This document shows, piece after piece, positions 55,289-64,000 of a stretch of DNA of 64,000 nucleotides (within the stretch, counting starts at the first letter, position 1; the number at the start of each line of letters is the position of its first letter). The notes under the pieces were generated by a model. It was not told the origin of the DNA. It did not search any database and was given only the letters and a program-made list of their open reading frames with translations. The DNA is from Pedobacter ginsengisoli (GTDB lineage: Bacteria > Bacteroidota > Bacteroidia > Sphingobacteriales > Sphingobacteriaceae). A program made the translations under genes and the position numbers. The DNA is taken from positions 3,531,555 to 3,595,554 of the forward strand of contig NZ_CP024091.1 of the NCBI RefSeq assembly GCF_002736205.1. Direction: 5' to 3'.

Positions 55289-56205
55289 TCTAATAATTCC
55301 AGAATACGACTCAGGTCATCCTCAGACATGAACGGAATCTCTATAGCTCCTTTTCCATTTTCGCCAACTTTTAACTTCACTTTTGTGGCAAACTTTGATG
55401 CTAAATCTCTCTGTAGTTTTTGATACTCAAAGGAAACACCAACTGGCTGTTTATTTGATTTAGGCTTTACCTGAACGCTATTTATACTTCTTACAAGCTC
55501 TTCAACCTTACGCACAGACAATCCTTTATCAATAATTTCCTGATGAATAAAGAGTTGCTTTTCTGTTTGTTCAACATTTATAAGTGCGCGTGCATGCCCC
55601 ATAGAAATTTTTTGATCTCTTATAGAGATTTGTATTGCTGGCGGCAGTTTTAATAAGCGAAGATAGTTAGTTACCGTAGTACGATTTTTACCTATTCTTT
55701 CGCCCAATTGTTCTTGTTTCAGATTACACTCATCTATCATTTGCTGAAAACTCAACGCAATCTCAATTGCATTTAGGTTTTCACGCTGAATGTTTTCAAT
55801 AAGGGCCATTTCCAGCATTTGCTGATCATTGGCAGTGCGTATATATGCAGGGATTTCGGTTAGGCCAGCTAGTTTAGACGCCCTTAGTCTTCTTTCTCCT
55901 GAAATTAACTGATACTTACCTCCTGTTTGTTTCCTTACTGTTATTGGCTGTATTAAACCTTGAACCCTGATGGACTCAGAAAGTTCATTTAAAGCGACCT
56001 GATCAAATTCAGTACGAGGCTGATAGGGATTAGTTTCAACATCATTAATATTGATATGCCCGATATTATTATTACTACCGCCACCATCTTGCTTTGTTTC
56101 ACTTACATGGTTAACTCCACTCTTTGGCGGATTTACAGCATCTGAGTCATCCAAAAGCGCACTTAATCCTTTACCTAAACCTGTTTTTCGCTGAAAAGAC
56201 GTCAT
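55282..56205 (-). CDS. parB: Chromosome-partitioning protein ParB
   Basis: The 307-residue protein begins with the GKGLSALLDD motif that contacts ParA. The CTPase/ParB domain has NPYQPRTEFDQVALNELSES, GLIQPITVRK and GERRLRASKLAGLTEIPAYI. The HTH follows in EQLGERIGKNRTTVTNYLRL. It binds parS sites, spreads and works with ParA to segregate the replicated origin. It lies 11 bp after parA. I did not find a parS consensus in the window. Confidence 0.95.
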   Translation of the reverse strand: MTSFQRKTGLGKGLSALLDDSDAVNPPKSGVNHVSETKQDGGGSNNNIGHININDVETNPYQPRTEFDQVALNELSESIRVQGLIQPITVRKQTGGKYQLISGERRLRASKLAGLTEIPAYIRTANDQQMLEMALIENIQRENLNAIEIALSFQQMIDECNLKQEQLGERIGKNRTTVTNYLRLLKLPPAIQISIRDQKISMGHARALINVEQTEKQLFIHQEIIDKGLSVRKVEELVRSINSVQVKPKSNKQPVGVSFEYQKLQRDLASKFATKVKLKVGENGKGAIEIPFMSEDDLSRILELLDW

Positions 56206-56216
56206 TAAAAATATTT

Positions 56217-57020
56217 TTAAATAATTGCTGTAGTTGTATTCTGTACTTCTTTAACCATTCCGTTTTTATGAACAATTTCACGGGCAAGATTCAGGTAGTT
56301 AATTGCTCCCTTACAAGTTGCATCGTGCATAATTACAGATATACCATAACTTGGAGCCTCACTTAAACGAGTATTACGCTGTATAATTGTATCAAAAACC
56401 AAATCCTGGAAATGGGTTTTAACCTCTTCCACAACCTGATTAGATAACCTTAAACGTACATCATACATCGTAAGCAAAATCCCTTCAATCTCCAATTCAG
56501 GATTTAAACGGTTTTGAACAATTTTAATTGTGTTCAAAAGTTTCCCCAAGCCTTCAAGAGCGAAATACTCACACTGAACCGGAATAATTACTGAATCAGC
56601 AGCTGTAAGCGCGTTAATGGTAATTAAACCTAAAGATGGAGAGCAGTCAACAATAATAAAATCATACTGATCCTTAACTTTTTCAAGAACAGCCTTCATT
56701 TTATATTCCCTGTTATTCAGGTTTATCATCTCAATTTCTGCCCCAACCAAATCGATATGTGCCGGTAGCAAGTCAAGATTAGGTGTTTCAGTTTTCTGAA
56801 TAGCATCTACTGCATCAATATCATTAATGATACACTCGTATATGCTATTCTTGATGCTTCTTGGATCAAAACCAATACCAGAGGTAGAATTGGCTTGTGG
56901 ATCAGCATCTACTAATAATGTTCTGTATTCTAGTACGGCTAAACTTGCAGCTAAGTTAATTGATGAAGTAGTTTTACCTACACCACCTTTCTGATTTGCC
57001 AATGCAATAATTTTACTCAT
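56217..57020 (-). CDS. parA: Chromosome-partitioning ATPase ParA (Soj)
   Basis: The 267-residue protein has the deviant Walker A KGGVGKTTSSINLAASLA near its start, LVDADPQANSTSGIGFDP, IIVDCSPSLGLITINALTAA and PVQCEYFALEGLGKLLNTI. It has no N-terminal HTH, so it is the chromosomal Soj type. It moves ParB-parS complexes by ATP-dependent DNA binding. It heads the operon and is divergent from the FMN reductase gene. Confidence 0.96.
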   Translation of the reverse strand: MSKIIALANQKGGVGKTTSSINLAASLAVLEYRTLLVDADPQANSTSGIGFDPRSIKNSIYECIINDIDAVDAIQKTETPNLDLLPAHIDLVGAEIEMINLNNREYKMKAVLEKVKDQYDFIIVDCSPSLGLITINALTAADSVIIPVQCEYFALEGLGKLLNTIKIVQNRLNPELEIEGILLTMYDVRLRLSNQVVEEVKTHFQDLVFDTIIQRNTRLSEAPSYGISVIMHDATCKGAINYLNLAREIVHKNGMVKEVQNTTTAII

Positions 57021-57201
57021 CTATCTTATTAATAATTACAATTATTCTATAACGGCTTGTATTTACTCGACGTAAATCTATAAAAAATGCTATTTTTGTG
57101 TTTATATAGGCATATTTTAACGAATAGCTAAGATACAAACTAAATGGCAAAGTTAGTATTAAAGCCATAAGTGTTTTAAACATCTTATTAACAATTTATA
57201 C

Positions 57202-57723
57202 ATGGTAACCATCATATCCGGAACCAACAGACCCGATAGTAACACACTAAAAGTCGCCAAATATTATCAGAAAACATTGGCATCAAAAGGCTTAGAATCA
57301 ACCGTCTTTAACCTCGAAGATCTACCAGCTCAGCTTATCAGCTCAGACTTATACGGAAAACGGAGTCCTGAATTTGCTCCTATTCAGGAAATGGTAACCA
57401 AAACCACTAAATTTCTTTTCATTATTCCTGAATATAACGGCAGCTTTCCCGGTGTACTAAAGGTTTTTATTGATGCCTGTAACTTCCCGGAAAGCTTTTA
57501 CGATAAAAAAGCAGCCCTTGTAGGTGTATCATCCGGCAAATACGGAAACATTCGTGGTGTTGATCATTTTGGAGGTGTATGTAGCTATCTGCACTTACAC
57601 GTATTACCTTTAAGACTGCATATTGCCACAATCAAAGCAGAATTAAACGAACAAGGTGATTTCTTTAAAGAAGACACACTCAAATTTACTGACCAGCAGA
57701 TGAATAAATTTATTGCGTTTTAA
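57202..57723 (+). CDS. NADPH-dependent FMN reductase family protein
   Basis: The 173-residue flavodoxin-like protein has IISGTNRPDSNTLKVAKYYQ (the FMN phosphate loop), PEYNGSFPGVLKVFIDAC and VSSGKYGNIRGVDHFGG. It should carry FMN and reduce it or a quinone or azo-type acceptor with NAD(P)H in the cytoplasm. The physiological acceptor is unknown. It converges on the 152-residue gene, overlapping by 14 bp. Confidence 0.9.
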   Translation: MVTIISGTNRPDSNTLKVAKYYQKTLASKGLESTVFNLEDLPAQLISSDLYGKRSPEFAPIQEMVTKTTKFLFIIPEYNGSFPGVLKVFIDACNFPESFYDKKAALVGVSSGKYGNIRGVDHFGGVCSYLHLHVLPLRLHIATIKAELNEQGDFFKEDTLKFTDQQMNKFIAF

Positions 57724-58168
57724 AGCTCATCCAAGTTTTACCTTCATTTCCAAAAACAAAGTATCCGGGGTATAACATCTCTGCTAAATCTTCCAAAGCA
57801 GCTACAGCAGTGCCAGCCTCATGTGCAATTGCAGCCTCATCATCCCAAAGATATACCCTATCATACTCAACCGATGGCCAATCTTTGTTCAACAGCGAAG
57901 GAACAATGCCCATTAATTGCAACATACCGATACTTTTCTCGTAATAAATAACAACTCTGGCTGTGTTAACATCATCCTGCAAAACTCCACCAGCTTCGGC
58001 AATCAGCTCCTTCAAATCCTCATTCAGCCTATTACTGGTATCCACAAAAGCAACTGCAACCTTATCCATAAACTTTATTTTATGCTGAATTATATCTATC
58101 CGTTCCTGAAGATCTTCGCGCATTTGTTCATCCTCAATCCTATTTATAACCGCATTTAAAAAAGACAT
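57710..58168 (-). CDS. Conserved hypothetical protein
   Basis: The 152-residue protein starts MSFLNAVINRIEDEQMREDL, a helical and coiled-coil-like stretch. It goes on with VAVAFVDTSNRLNEDLKELI, and the C-terminus DDEAAIAHEAGTAVAALEDL, AEMLYPGYF faintly recalls the end of helical-backbone metal or cobalamin receptors. That resemblance is weak and gives no function. No signal peptide. It overlaps the FMN reductase end and is divergent from the peptide-binding lipoprotein gene. Confidence 0.75.
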   Translation of the reverse strand: MSFLNAVINRIEDEQMREDLQERIDIIQHKIKFMDKVAVAFVDTSNRLNEDLKELIAEAGGVLQDDVNTARVVIYYEKSIGMLQLMGIVPSLLNKDWPSVEYDRVYLWDDEAAIAHEAGTAVAALEDLAEMLYPGYFVFGNEGKTWMSFKTQ

Positions 58169-58213
58169 ATTGATTTATTTATTACTTTGTGCAAAATTAG
58201 TATTCCTAAACTG

Positions 58214-59845
58214 ATGCATCGTATTATAATAAATATTTTTTGCGCACTGCTTCTACTTATTGCCTTCTCTTGCAATACATCTTCCTCCAATAAGGATAAA
58301 AAGGTATTCAATATCAATCTTGATCAGAATTTAACTTCTCTCGATCCGGCCTTTGCCCGTAATCAAAATGCCCTTTGGATGATAAATCAGGTATTTAACG
58401 GATTAGTACAGATCGATAGTGATCTTAATGTAATACCCTGCATTGCAAAAAACTGGCAAATATCTTCTGATAAATTAACCTATACTTTTAATCTTCGCAA
58501 CGATGTATATTTCCATAATGATCCCATTTTCCCTAATGGAATAGGCAGAAAAGCGGTAGCTTCCGATTTTGTTTACAGTTTTTACCGGCTTATCGACCCT
58601 AAAGTTGCCTCATCTGGAGGCTGGATATTTAGCGATAAGGTAAAAGACATCAACAACTTTGTAGCAATAAACGATAGTACTTTTCAGGTGAAGCTTTTAA
58701 AGCCGTTCCCAGCATTTATGAAATTGCTTACTACTCAATATTGTTCGGTAGTACCAAAAGAAATTGTAAACCACTATGGCAAAGATTTTCGGAGCCACCC
58801 TATCGGAACAGGCCCTTTTAAATTTAAGTATTGGAAAGAAGATGAGATCTTGGTATTACTAAAAAATGAAAATTACTGGGAAAAAGTCGGCAATACTAAA
58901 CTCCCTTATCTTGATGCGGTAAAGGTTACATTTATTACAGATAAGCAAAGTGCATTCATGAATTTCCTTAAAAAGGAGCTCGACTTTTTTGACAAGGTTG
59001 ACGGGAGTTATCGTGATGACATCCTAACAAAAAGCGGAAAAATGACTGCAAAATACAAGGGTAAATTCAAGCTTCAAAAAGGCCCTTATCTTTGCACAGA
59101 ATATGTAGGAATACTGGTAGATACCAATATAGCAATAGCCAAACATTCTCCTTTAAAATACAAAAAGGTGAGGCAGGCTATAAATTACGCTATCGATAAA
59201 CCTAAACTAATTAAGTATTTACGCAACAGTATCGGCATCCCGGCAACGGCAGGCTTTATTCCTAAAGGAATGCCCGGGTTTGACAGTACTGCAGTAAAAG
59301 GCTATCATTACGATCCGGAAAAAGCAATAGACCTGCTTGCTCAAGCCGGTTTTCCAAACGGTAAAGGAATGCCTCAGGTTACCCTTAGCACCTCCACCAC
59401 TTATAAAGATCTTATTGAATTTATACAGGGTGAACTTGCAGCCATTGGCATCAAAGTAAAAGTAGATGTTAGCCCCAATGCAAGCTTACGAGACTTAATG
59501 TCTAAAAACGAAGTGAACTTTTTTAGGGGTTCCTGGATAGCTGATTATCCTGATGGCGAAAATTATCTTGCCATGTTTTACTCCAAAAACAAGGTCCCGA
59601 ATGGGCCAAACTATACCGCTTACTACAATAACGAATTTGATAAATTATTTGAGGAAAGCTATTATGTTAGCGACAATGCACGGCGCTATCTGCTGTACCA
59701 AAAAATGGATCAAATGGTAATTGATTATGCTAATATTGTACCTATCTATTATGATCAATCAGTAATTATGACTCAAAATAACATTAGCGGATACAACATG
59801 AATCCACAAAACCTGATGATCCTTAAAACAGTCAAAAAAAATTAA
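58214..59845 (+). CDS. Peptide ABC transporter substrate-binding lipoprotein (family 5)
   Basis: I start at ATG 58214, so that MHRIIINIFCALLLLIAFSC forms a lipoprotein signal with Cys at residue 20. The 543-residue protein is of the DppA/OppA type: NLDQNLTSLDPAFARNQNAL, WMINQVFNGLVQI, YTFNLRNDVYFHNDP, SHPIGTGPFKFKYWKEDEIL and VRQAINYAIDKPKLIKYL. It should bind oligopeptides or similar solutes for an ABC importer, but no permease or ATPase gene is adjacent. Its stop codon touches copy 2 of the 190-bp repeat. Confidence 0.9.
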   Translation: MHRIIINIFCALLLLIAFSCNTSSSNKDKKVFNINLDQNLTSLDPAFARNQNALWMINQVFNGLVQIDSDLNVIPCIAKNWQISSDKLTYTFNLRNDVYFHNDPIFPNGIGRKAVASDFVYSFYRLIDPKVASSGGWIFSDKVKDINNFVAINDSTFQVKLLKPFPAFMKLLTTQYCSVVPKEIVNHYGKDFRSHPIGTGPFKFKYWKEDEILVLLKNENYWEKVGNTKLPYLDAVKVTFITDKQSAFMNFLKKELDFFDKVDGSYRDDILTKSGKMTAKYKGKFKLQKGPYLCTEYVGILVDTNIAIAKHSPLKYKKVRQAINYAIDKPKLIKYLRNSIGIPATAGFIPKGMPGFDSTAVKGYHYDPEKAIDLLAQAGFPNGKGMPQVTLSTSTTYKDLIEFIQGELAAIGIKVKVDVSPNASLRDLMSKNEVNFFRGSWIADYPDGENYLAMFYSKNKVPNGPNYTAYYNNEFDKLFEESYYVSDNARRYLLYQKMDQMVIDYANIVPIYYDQSVIMTQNNISGYNMNPQNLMILKTVKKN

Positions 59846-60035
59846 GAGCCTGTATCATAATTCAATTTAGCTTCGAAGCTGCCAAATAATATTTCATAGC
59901 AGTCTTCATTTCAATAAAAAACGGCAATTTTCAAATAGAAACTTGCCGTTTTTTATTGTCTTTTTATTCTTGTTAGAGGGTGTTCAAAATTAAATTCTGT
60001 TTAAGAACTGTGATTTTGATTAATGATACGGCCTC
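59846..60035. repeat. 190-bp mobile repeat (MITE-like), copy 2
   Basis: It runs from GAGCCTGTATCATAATTCAA to TGATACGGCCTC, the reverse complement of copy 1 at 40841-41030 with about two differences. TTAA flanks both ends and may be a target duplication, although TTAA is itself a palindrome. The central hairpin is perfect here (CAATAAAAAACGGCAA pairing with TTGCCGTTTTTTATTG), with A and T tracts that make a bidirectional terminator. It starts at the base after the stop of the peptide-binding protein and lies between convergent genes, as copy 1 does. Confidence 0.87.
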
Positions 60036-60068
60036 TTAATATATAATCTTTGTGGTTAAGGATACTAT

Positions 60069-62477
60069 TTATTGTACTCCACCGCCCCCCATTCCACCTT
60101 GCTCTTCTTTTTTCAAGTCATCGTTTTTAATCGATTTCTTTTGGGTAAACTTAAGCTTACCAAAGTTGTAGCTAAAGTTTAAACCGAATGAGCGCAACGG
60201 ATAATGAATATCAGTATTCTGACTTGATGTTGCGGTATTATTTACGGTTTTGATATTCAAATCCCTGCTAAACGGATTCAGTACATTTAAACCAATAGTT
60301 GCCTTTTTATTAAGAATCTCTTTTTTCACTGCACCACCGTAAAAATACATCGCATCAGTTTTTCCCTGAAACGTTCTTCTTGGCGAATTAACTACTCCCC
60401 AAAGTTCAGTACTCCAGCCACCTGATAAAGCATAAGCTGACCTTGCAAATGCAGTATAATTAACAAAAGTTCCTGTATTTATATTATTATTTGCGTTACT
60501 TACATCGTAGGTATTCATTCCAAAATTGGCCATTAAAGTCCATTTTGGTTTAGGGTTATATGATCCAAACACATTAAAACCATACGATTGACTTGTACCA
60601 ACGTTTGTATACGATGTTAAGTTTTTATTTACACCATCTTCTACTATTGGCCTGATAAAGCTTTCAATAACATTCTTTGTATTGCGATAAAACACAGAAG
60701 CATTAATCACTGATCCTTTAATAAAAGTTGAGTATCCAAGTTCAATATTGTCACTTAACTCAGGTGACAATTCCGGATTTCCCTGCATTGGGTTATAAAT
60801 GTCACTTTCATTTCTAAAAGGATTCAGATAGAATAAACTTGGTCTCTGTATCCTTCGGTTATAACTCACCTTTACTGTAGTCATGCCTTTTAAAGTCTGT
60901 GATAAAACTAAGCTCGGGAATAAGTTAAAATAGTCGTTTTTAAACGGGAGGATATTGCCTGCTAATCCATCAATCTTAGTATACTCAGCTCTTAAACCAG
61001 CCTTTGCCGTAATTTTTTTAGTTAATTTAAAACCAAGTACACCATAAGCAGAGCCAACATTCTGATCATAGTCAAAATCCTGGGCATTCTGGTCATAGTC
61101 ACTTATAATATTTCTAAAAATACCTTTTAAACCGGTCTCAAGAGTAGTTGTTTTACTAAAAGGATAAGTGTAATCTGTCTGAACAGTGTACTCATTATTT
61201 TTACCCGTATTACCGCCAATTAAGGTAAAATCAGGCACTCCCTCACTTACAAATCTGTTTGTAAAATCGCTGGTATTTCTTCCTCTTGAAAGCTGTGCTG
61301 AAACACTCAATTCTTCACCTTCCTTTTTGCTCGTTTTCCTATAATCAACGTTCCAGTCCATGTTATTGAAGCCCATATCCATATCTCTTATATTCTGAGA
61401 AAAGACATTATTAGTTAATATATCAGAGCTTCCAGGCCCTCCGTTAGAGAATCTGTTAAACTTAACTGTTGAGCTAATGTTATGATAACTGTTAAAGTCA
61501 TAGTCCATTCCGCCACTTCCGTTGTAGCCAACTCTAGACCATTTAGAAAAACCATTCTGCGAAACTGTATTTGTAACTCCGTCTACAACAGAACTATTAA
61601 ACACAACCACCTTCGAATTCTGCGGATAAGCATGATTAACACCCAGGTTACCTGTTAAAGATAAACGACCTGTTTTAGCATTTAAATTAAATGCACCATT
61701 ATTTGAACGTGTTCCGGCCGATGTATTTAAACTTCCACTAACACCTTCTGCAGTTTTCTTCTTTGTAATGATATTAATAATACCACCTGAACCTTCAGCA
61801 TCATACTTTGCAGATGGGCTTGTAATTACTTCAACACTTTTAATCTGCTCAGCAGGAATCATTTTTAAAGCATCCGCAACACTATTGGCCATTGTTCCTG
61901 ATGGTTTTCCGTTTATCAAAACACGAACTGAGCTTCCACGCAACTGCACATTTCCATTTATATCAACAGAAAGCATTGGCACTTTACGCATTACATCAGT
62001 AGCGTCACCTCCGGCATTGGTAATGTCAGCTTCAGCATTATAAACCAATTTATCAACCTTATTCTCAATTAATGCCTTTTCACCTACAATAGATACTTCC
62101 TTAAGGTTGCTTTCTGTTGGGCTTACATAGATTGTTCCTGCGTTTAAATCCGGTTTTTCAGGAGTAGTCTTAACGGATATTGATTTAGTTTTATATCCCA
62201 TAAATCCAACCGAAAGTTTGTATTGATCTGGTGCTATATTTTGCAAAACAACTTTACCCTTCTCGTCTGTAACCCCTCCGTTTATAGATTTATTGTCTGC
62301 AGCTTTTATTAATGATACACTTGCGTAGTCGATAGGTTTTTTTGTTAGCGAGTCTAAAATTACTGCTGTAATACGTCCAGTTACTTTAGGTTTTTGTGGT
62401 GCTCCACCTAAAGAAAACTGAGCATTAGCATTCAGCATCATTCCCAATCCCACAAATAATAGTATAATTCTTCTCAT
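60069..62477 (-). CDS. Outer-membrane beta-barrel receptor (TonB-dependent-like, OMP_b-brl_3)
   Basis: The 802-residue protein has a signal peptide (1-19, ending NANA before QFS), a CarboxypepD-reg domain (about 33-115, ITAVILDSLTKKPIDYASVS), a plug (KEVSIVGEKALIENKVDKLV, VRVLINGKPSGTMANSVADA, IKSVEVITSPSAKYDAEGSG) and the barrel of the outer membrane beta-barrel family 3. The tail QGGMGGGGVQ is Gly-rich. It is shorter than SusC and has no SusD partner, so it probably takes up a metal chelate, vitamin or peptide; the ligand is unknown. Confidence 0.88.
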   Translation of the reverse strand: MRRIILLFVGLGMMLNANAQFSLGGAPQKPKVTGRITAVILDSLTKKPIDYASVSLIKAADNKSINGGVTDEKGKVVLQNIAPDQYKLSVGFMGYKTKSISVKTTPEKPDLNAGTIYVSPTESNLKEVSIVGEKALIENKVDKLVYNAEADITNAGGDATDVMRKVPMLSVDINGNVQLRGSSVRVLINGKPSGTMANSVADALKMIPAEQIKSVEVITSPSAKYDAEGSGGIINIITKKKTAEGVSGSLNTSAGTRSNNGAFNLNAKTGRLSLTGNLGVNHAYPQNSKVVVFNSSVVDGVTNTVSQNGFSKWSRVGYNGSGGMDYDFNSYHNISSTVKFNRFSNGGPGSSDILTNNVFSQNIRDMDMGFNNMDWNVDYRKTSKKEGEELSVSAQLSRGRNTSDFTNRFVSEGVPDFTLIGGNTGKNNEYTVQTDYTYPFSKTTTLETGLKGIFRNIISDYDQNAQDFDYDQNVGSAYGVLGFKLTKKITAKAGLRAEYTKIDGLAGNILPFKNDYFNLFPSLVLSQTLKGMTTVKVSYNRRIQRPSLFYLNPFRNESDIYNPMQGNPELSPELSDNIELGYSTFIKGSVINASVFYRNTKNVIESFIRPIVEDGVNKNLTSYTNVGTSQSYGFNVFGSYNPKPKWTLMANFGMNTYDVSNANNNINTGTFVNYTAFARSAYALSGGWSTELWGVVNSPRRTFQGKTDAMYFYGGAVKKEILNKKATIGLNVLNPFSRDLNIKTVNNTATSSQNTDIHYPLRSFGLNFSYNFGKLKFTQKKSIKNDDLKKEEQGGMGGGGVQ

Positions 62478-62582
62478 AAAAATTTTATTTCTTCAATTAG
62501 TCTGCACAAAATCGGTTTTGTTACACTTTCTATCAACAGAAATCAGATTATTTGCAAACAGTAAACGGTGAACTGCTCCTTT

Positions 62583-63587
62583 TTATCGGCCAAAGGCTTC
62601 AGCCAGTAATTCATAAGAACGTAACCTTGCTCCGTGATCAAAAATATGGGAGGTAGCCATAATCTCATCAACCTGTGTTTGATCCAAAAATTGCTGCAAA
62701 TCCTCTTTTATCGTTTCCTTGCTTCCTGTAAAAGTACAAGCCAGCATTTGTCCTGCCTGCTCTTCCTCATAATCTGTCCATATCCCCTCCATACTATCCA
62801 CCGGAGGCTGTAATAGTCTGCGCTTACCCGTTACAATCCCTCTAAATAGTTGATACAAAGAAGTAGCAAGTTTGTTAGCTTCCTCATCAGTGTCGGCCGC
62901 CACAACATTTACACACGCCAAAACATACGGAGCTTCCAAATACTCAGACGGCTTAAAGTTTTGTCGGTATATATTTATTGCAGTAAGGAACTGAGCAGGG
63001 GCAAAATGGCTGGCAAAAGCATAAGGTAAACCCAAAGCAGCAGCCAACCGGGCACTATCAGTACTGGAACCCAATATCCATATCGGAATATCAAGCCCCT
63101 CACCAGGAATAGCTCTTACACTGCTCCTATGGTTATCAGGCGACAAATAAGCTTGCAATCTCAATACATCTCCTGGAAAATCCTGGGCTGCATTAATCCT
63201 TTCACCTCTAATGGCCGCAGCCGTTAACTGATCCGTACCAGGAGCCCTTCCTAAACCCAGGTCTATCCTATCAGGAAATAAAGATGCAAGGGTTCCAAAC
63301 TGCTCCGCAATAACTAATGGCGAATGATTTGGTAACATGATACCTCCGGCACCAACTCTTATTTTTTTTGTTCCTCCGGCTATGTGCCCTATCACAACCG
63401 ACGTAGCAGAACTCGCAACACTAATCATATTATGATGCTCTGCCAGCCAATAACGGTTATACCCCCATTCTTCAACATGGCGGGCAAGATCTAAACTTTT
63501 TTTAAAGGTGTCGGCAGGGGTTTTACCCTCAATTACTGTAGCAAGGTCTAATACAGAATATGGTATGGTATTCAATAATTTCTTCAT
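62583..63587 (-). CDS. Luciferase-like (LLM class) flavin-dependent oxidoreductase
   Basis: The 334-residue protein has [40 protein letters not shown] (the family's WxxEHH motif), [40 protein letters not shown] and [20 protein letters not shown]. It fits the MsnO8 group of the bacterial luciferase superfamily, which uses FMN or F420. The substrate is unknown. It stands alone, divergent from the GH43 gene at the window edge. Confidence 0.92.
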   Translation of the reverse strand: MKKLLNTIPYSVLDLATVIEGKTPADTFKKSLDLARHVEEWGYNRYWLAEHHNMISVASSATSVVIGHIAGGTKKIRVGAGGIMLPNHSPLVIAEQFGTLASLFPDRIDLGLGRAPGTDQLTAAAIRGERINAAQDFPGDVLRLQAYLSPDNHRSSVRAIPGEGLDIPIWILGSSTDSARLAAALGLPYAFASHFAPAQFLTAINIYRQNFKPSEYLEAPYVLACVNVVAADTDEEANKLATSLYQLFRGIVTGKRRLLQPPVDSMEGIWTDYEEEQAGQMLACTFTGSKETIKEDLQQFLDQTQVDEIMATSHIFDHGARLRSYELLAEAFGR

Positions 63588-63708
63588 ATCACTTAAAAGT
63601 AGGTTGCAAAGCTAAAGCCTATTTCAGCCAAACTTCATTTTCCGATCACTATATGACTTTAAATCCACCGAACTCTAAAAAGCAGAAGTAAAATTCTATC
63701 TTGCAGGT

Positions 63709-64000
63709 ATGAGACTATTATTTAAATGCCTGCTTTTTATTGTTGCTATCCAATTTACAGCAACTACACAAACCTTACTTGCACAAGAAATAAAGGCCGT
63801 TGTTCCAGGAGATTTTGCAGACCCCTCTATTATCAGAAAAGGTAATGAATATTATTCTGTAGGTACTTCTTCAGAATGGGCGCCACACTTTCCGATATTT
63901 AAATCCACAAATTTAAAAACATGGAAACAAACAGGGTACGTATTTAAACAAGCTCCGGAATGGGCAAATGCATCTTTCTGGGCACCTGAATATTATTATC
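63709..64000 (+). CDS. GH43-like glycoside hydrolase, N-terminal part (runs off the window)
   Basis: From ATG 63709 the frame is open to the edge (97 codons). It begins with a signal peptide (MRLLFKCLLFIVAIQFTATT, then QTLLAQ) and continues with VVPGDFADPSIIRKGNEYYS, then VGTSSEWAPHFPIFKSTNLK, TWKQTGYVF and FWAPEYYY. The DPS motif with its catalytic Asp and the SxDL-like strand pattern are those of the five-bladed propeller of GH43 (arabinofuranosidase or xylosidase). The specific activity cannot be judged from this part. Confidence 0.85.
   Translation, partial: MRLLFKCLLFIVAIQFTATTQTLLAQEIKAVVPGDFADPSIIRKGNEYYSVGTSSEWAPHFPIFKSTNLKTWKQTGYVFKQAPEWANASFWAPEYYY

Overview
The window reads as chromosomal DNA from a Bacteroidota bacterium of the Sphingobacteriaceae, most like Pedobacter. 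The evidence is the A+T-rich sequence, three SusC/SusD-type outer-membrane pairs, DUF2490, GIN (DUF2807), DUF4295 and DUF5683 proteins, a bacillithiol gene (bshC), the order parA-parB-DUF5683-dapB-lepB, and starts that mostly lack a strong Shine-Dalgarno sequence. The genus is an inference; the phylum is well supported.

Region 1 (1-5154) is the edge of a glycan-utilisation locus on the minus strand: a ROK-family regulator, a SusC-type receptor whose frame breaks in a run of six G, and the start of a SusD-type lipoprotein. Region 2 (about 5500-15030) is accessory. It holds a comparatively G+C-rich operon (NEW3-domain membrane protein, ABC ATPase, ABC-2 permease), a gene-poor stretch with remnants, a class D beta-lactamase, and a small island between a broken copy and an intact copy of tRNA-Ala(GGC). 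A 44-bp exact direct repeat covering the 3' part of the tRNA marks both island ends. The island carries unknown genes and a 5'-truncated piece of a putative phage abortive-infection protein (PutAbiC). No integrase is visible.

Region 3 (15233-19575) has a DUF2490 protein, a GIN-domain protein, a serine hydrolase of the beta-lactamase fold and a hybrid histidine kinase. Region 4 (19890-35117) is a polysaccharide-utilisation locus: a second ROK regulator, a GH125 exo-alpha-1,6-mannosidase, a GH92 alpha-mannosidase and two SusC/SusD pairs. These genes fit import and trimming of alpha-mannan or high-mannose glycan. A shared sequence of 32-34 bp lies upstream of GH92 and of both SusC genes, which suggests one regulon. 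The first of these SusC genes lacks its signal peptide unless one base is added in a G run, the same kind of lesion as in region 1.

Region 5 (35498-63587) is mostly housekeeping: surE-orf-lpxB, an M16 protease, a CsbD-like protein, acetyl-CoA synthetase, an IS1182-like element with a nonsense codon in its transposase, rpmB-rpmG-DUF4295, ftsY, rimO, bshC, an Ldh-family oxidoreductase, a GH29 fucosidase, parA-parB-DUF5683-dapB-lepB, an FMN reductase, a peptide-binding lipoprotein, an outer-membrane beta-barrel receptor and a luciferase-like monooxygenase. A GH43 gene starts at the right edge. Two nearly identical 190-bp repeats with terminal inverted repeats lie in opposite orientation at 40841-41030 and 59846-60035, each between convergent genes; they look like a non-autonomous mobile element carrying a terminator-like hairpin. 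I see no CRISPR array and no complete new defence system. The best leads are the tRNA-Ala island, the shared PUL element, the 190-bp repeat pair and the repeated G-run frameshifts.
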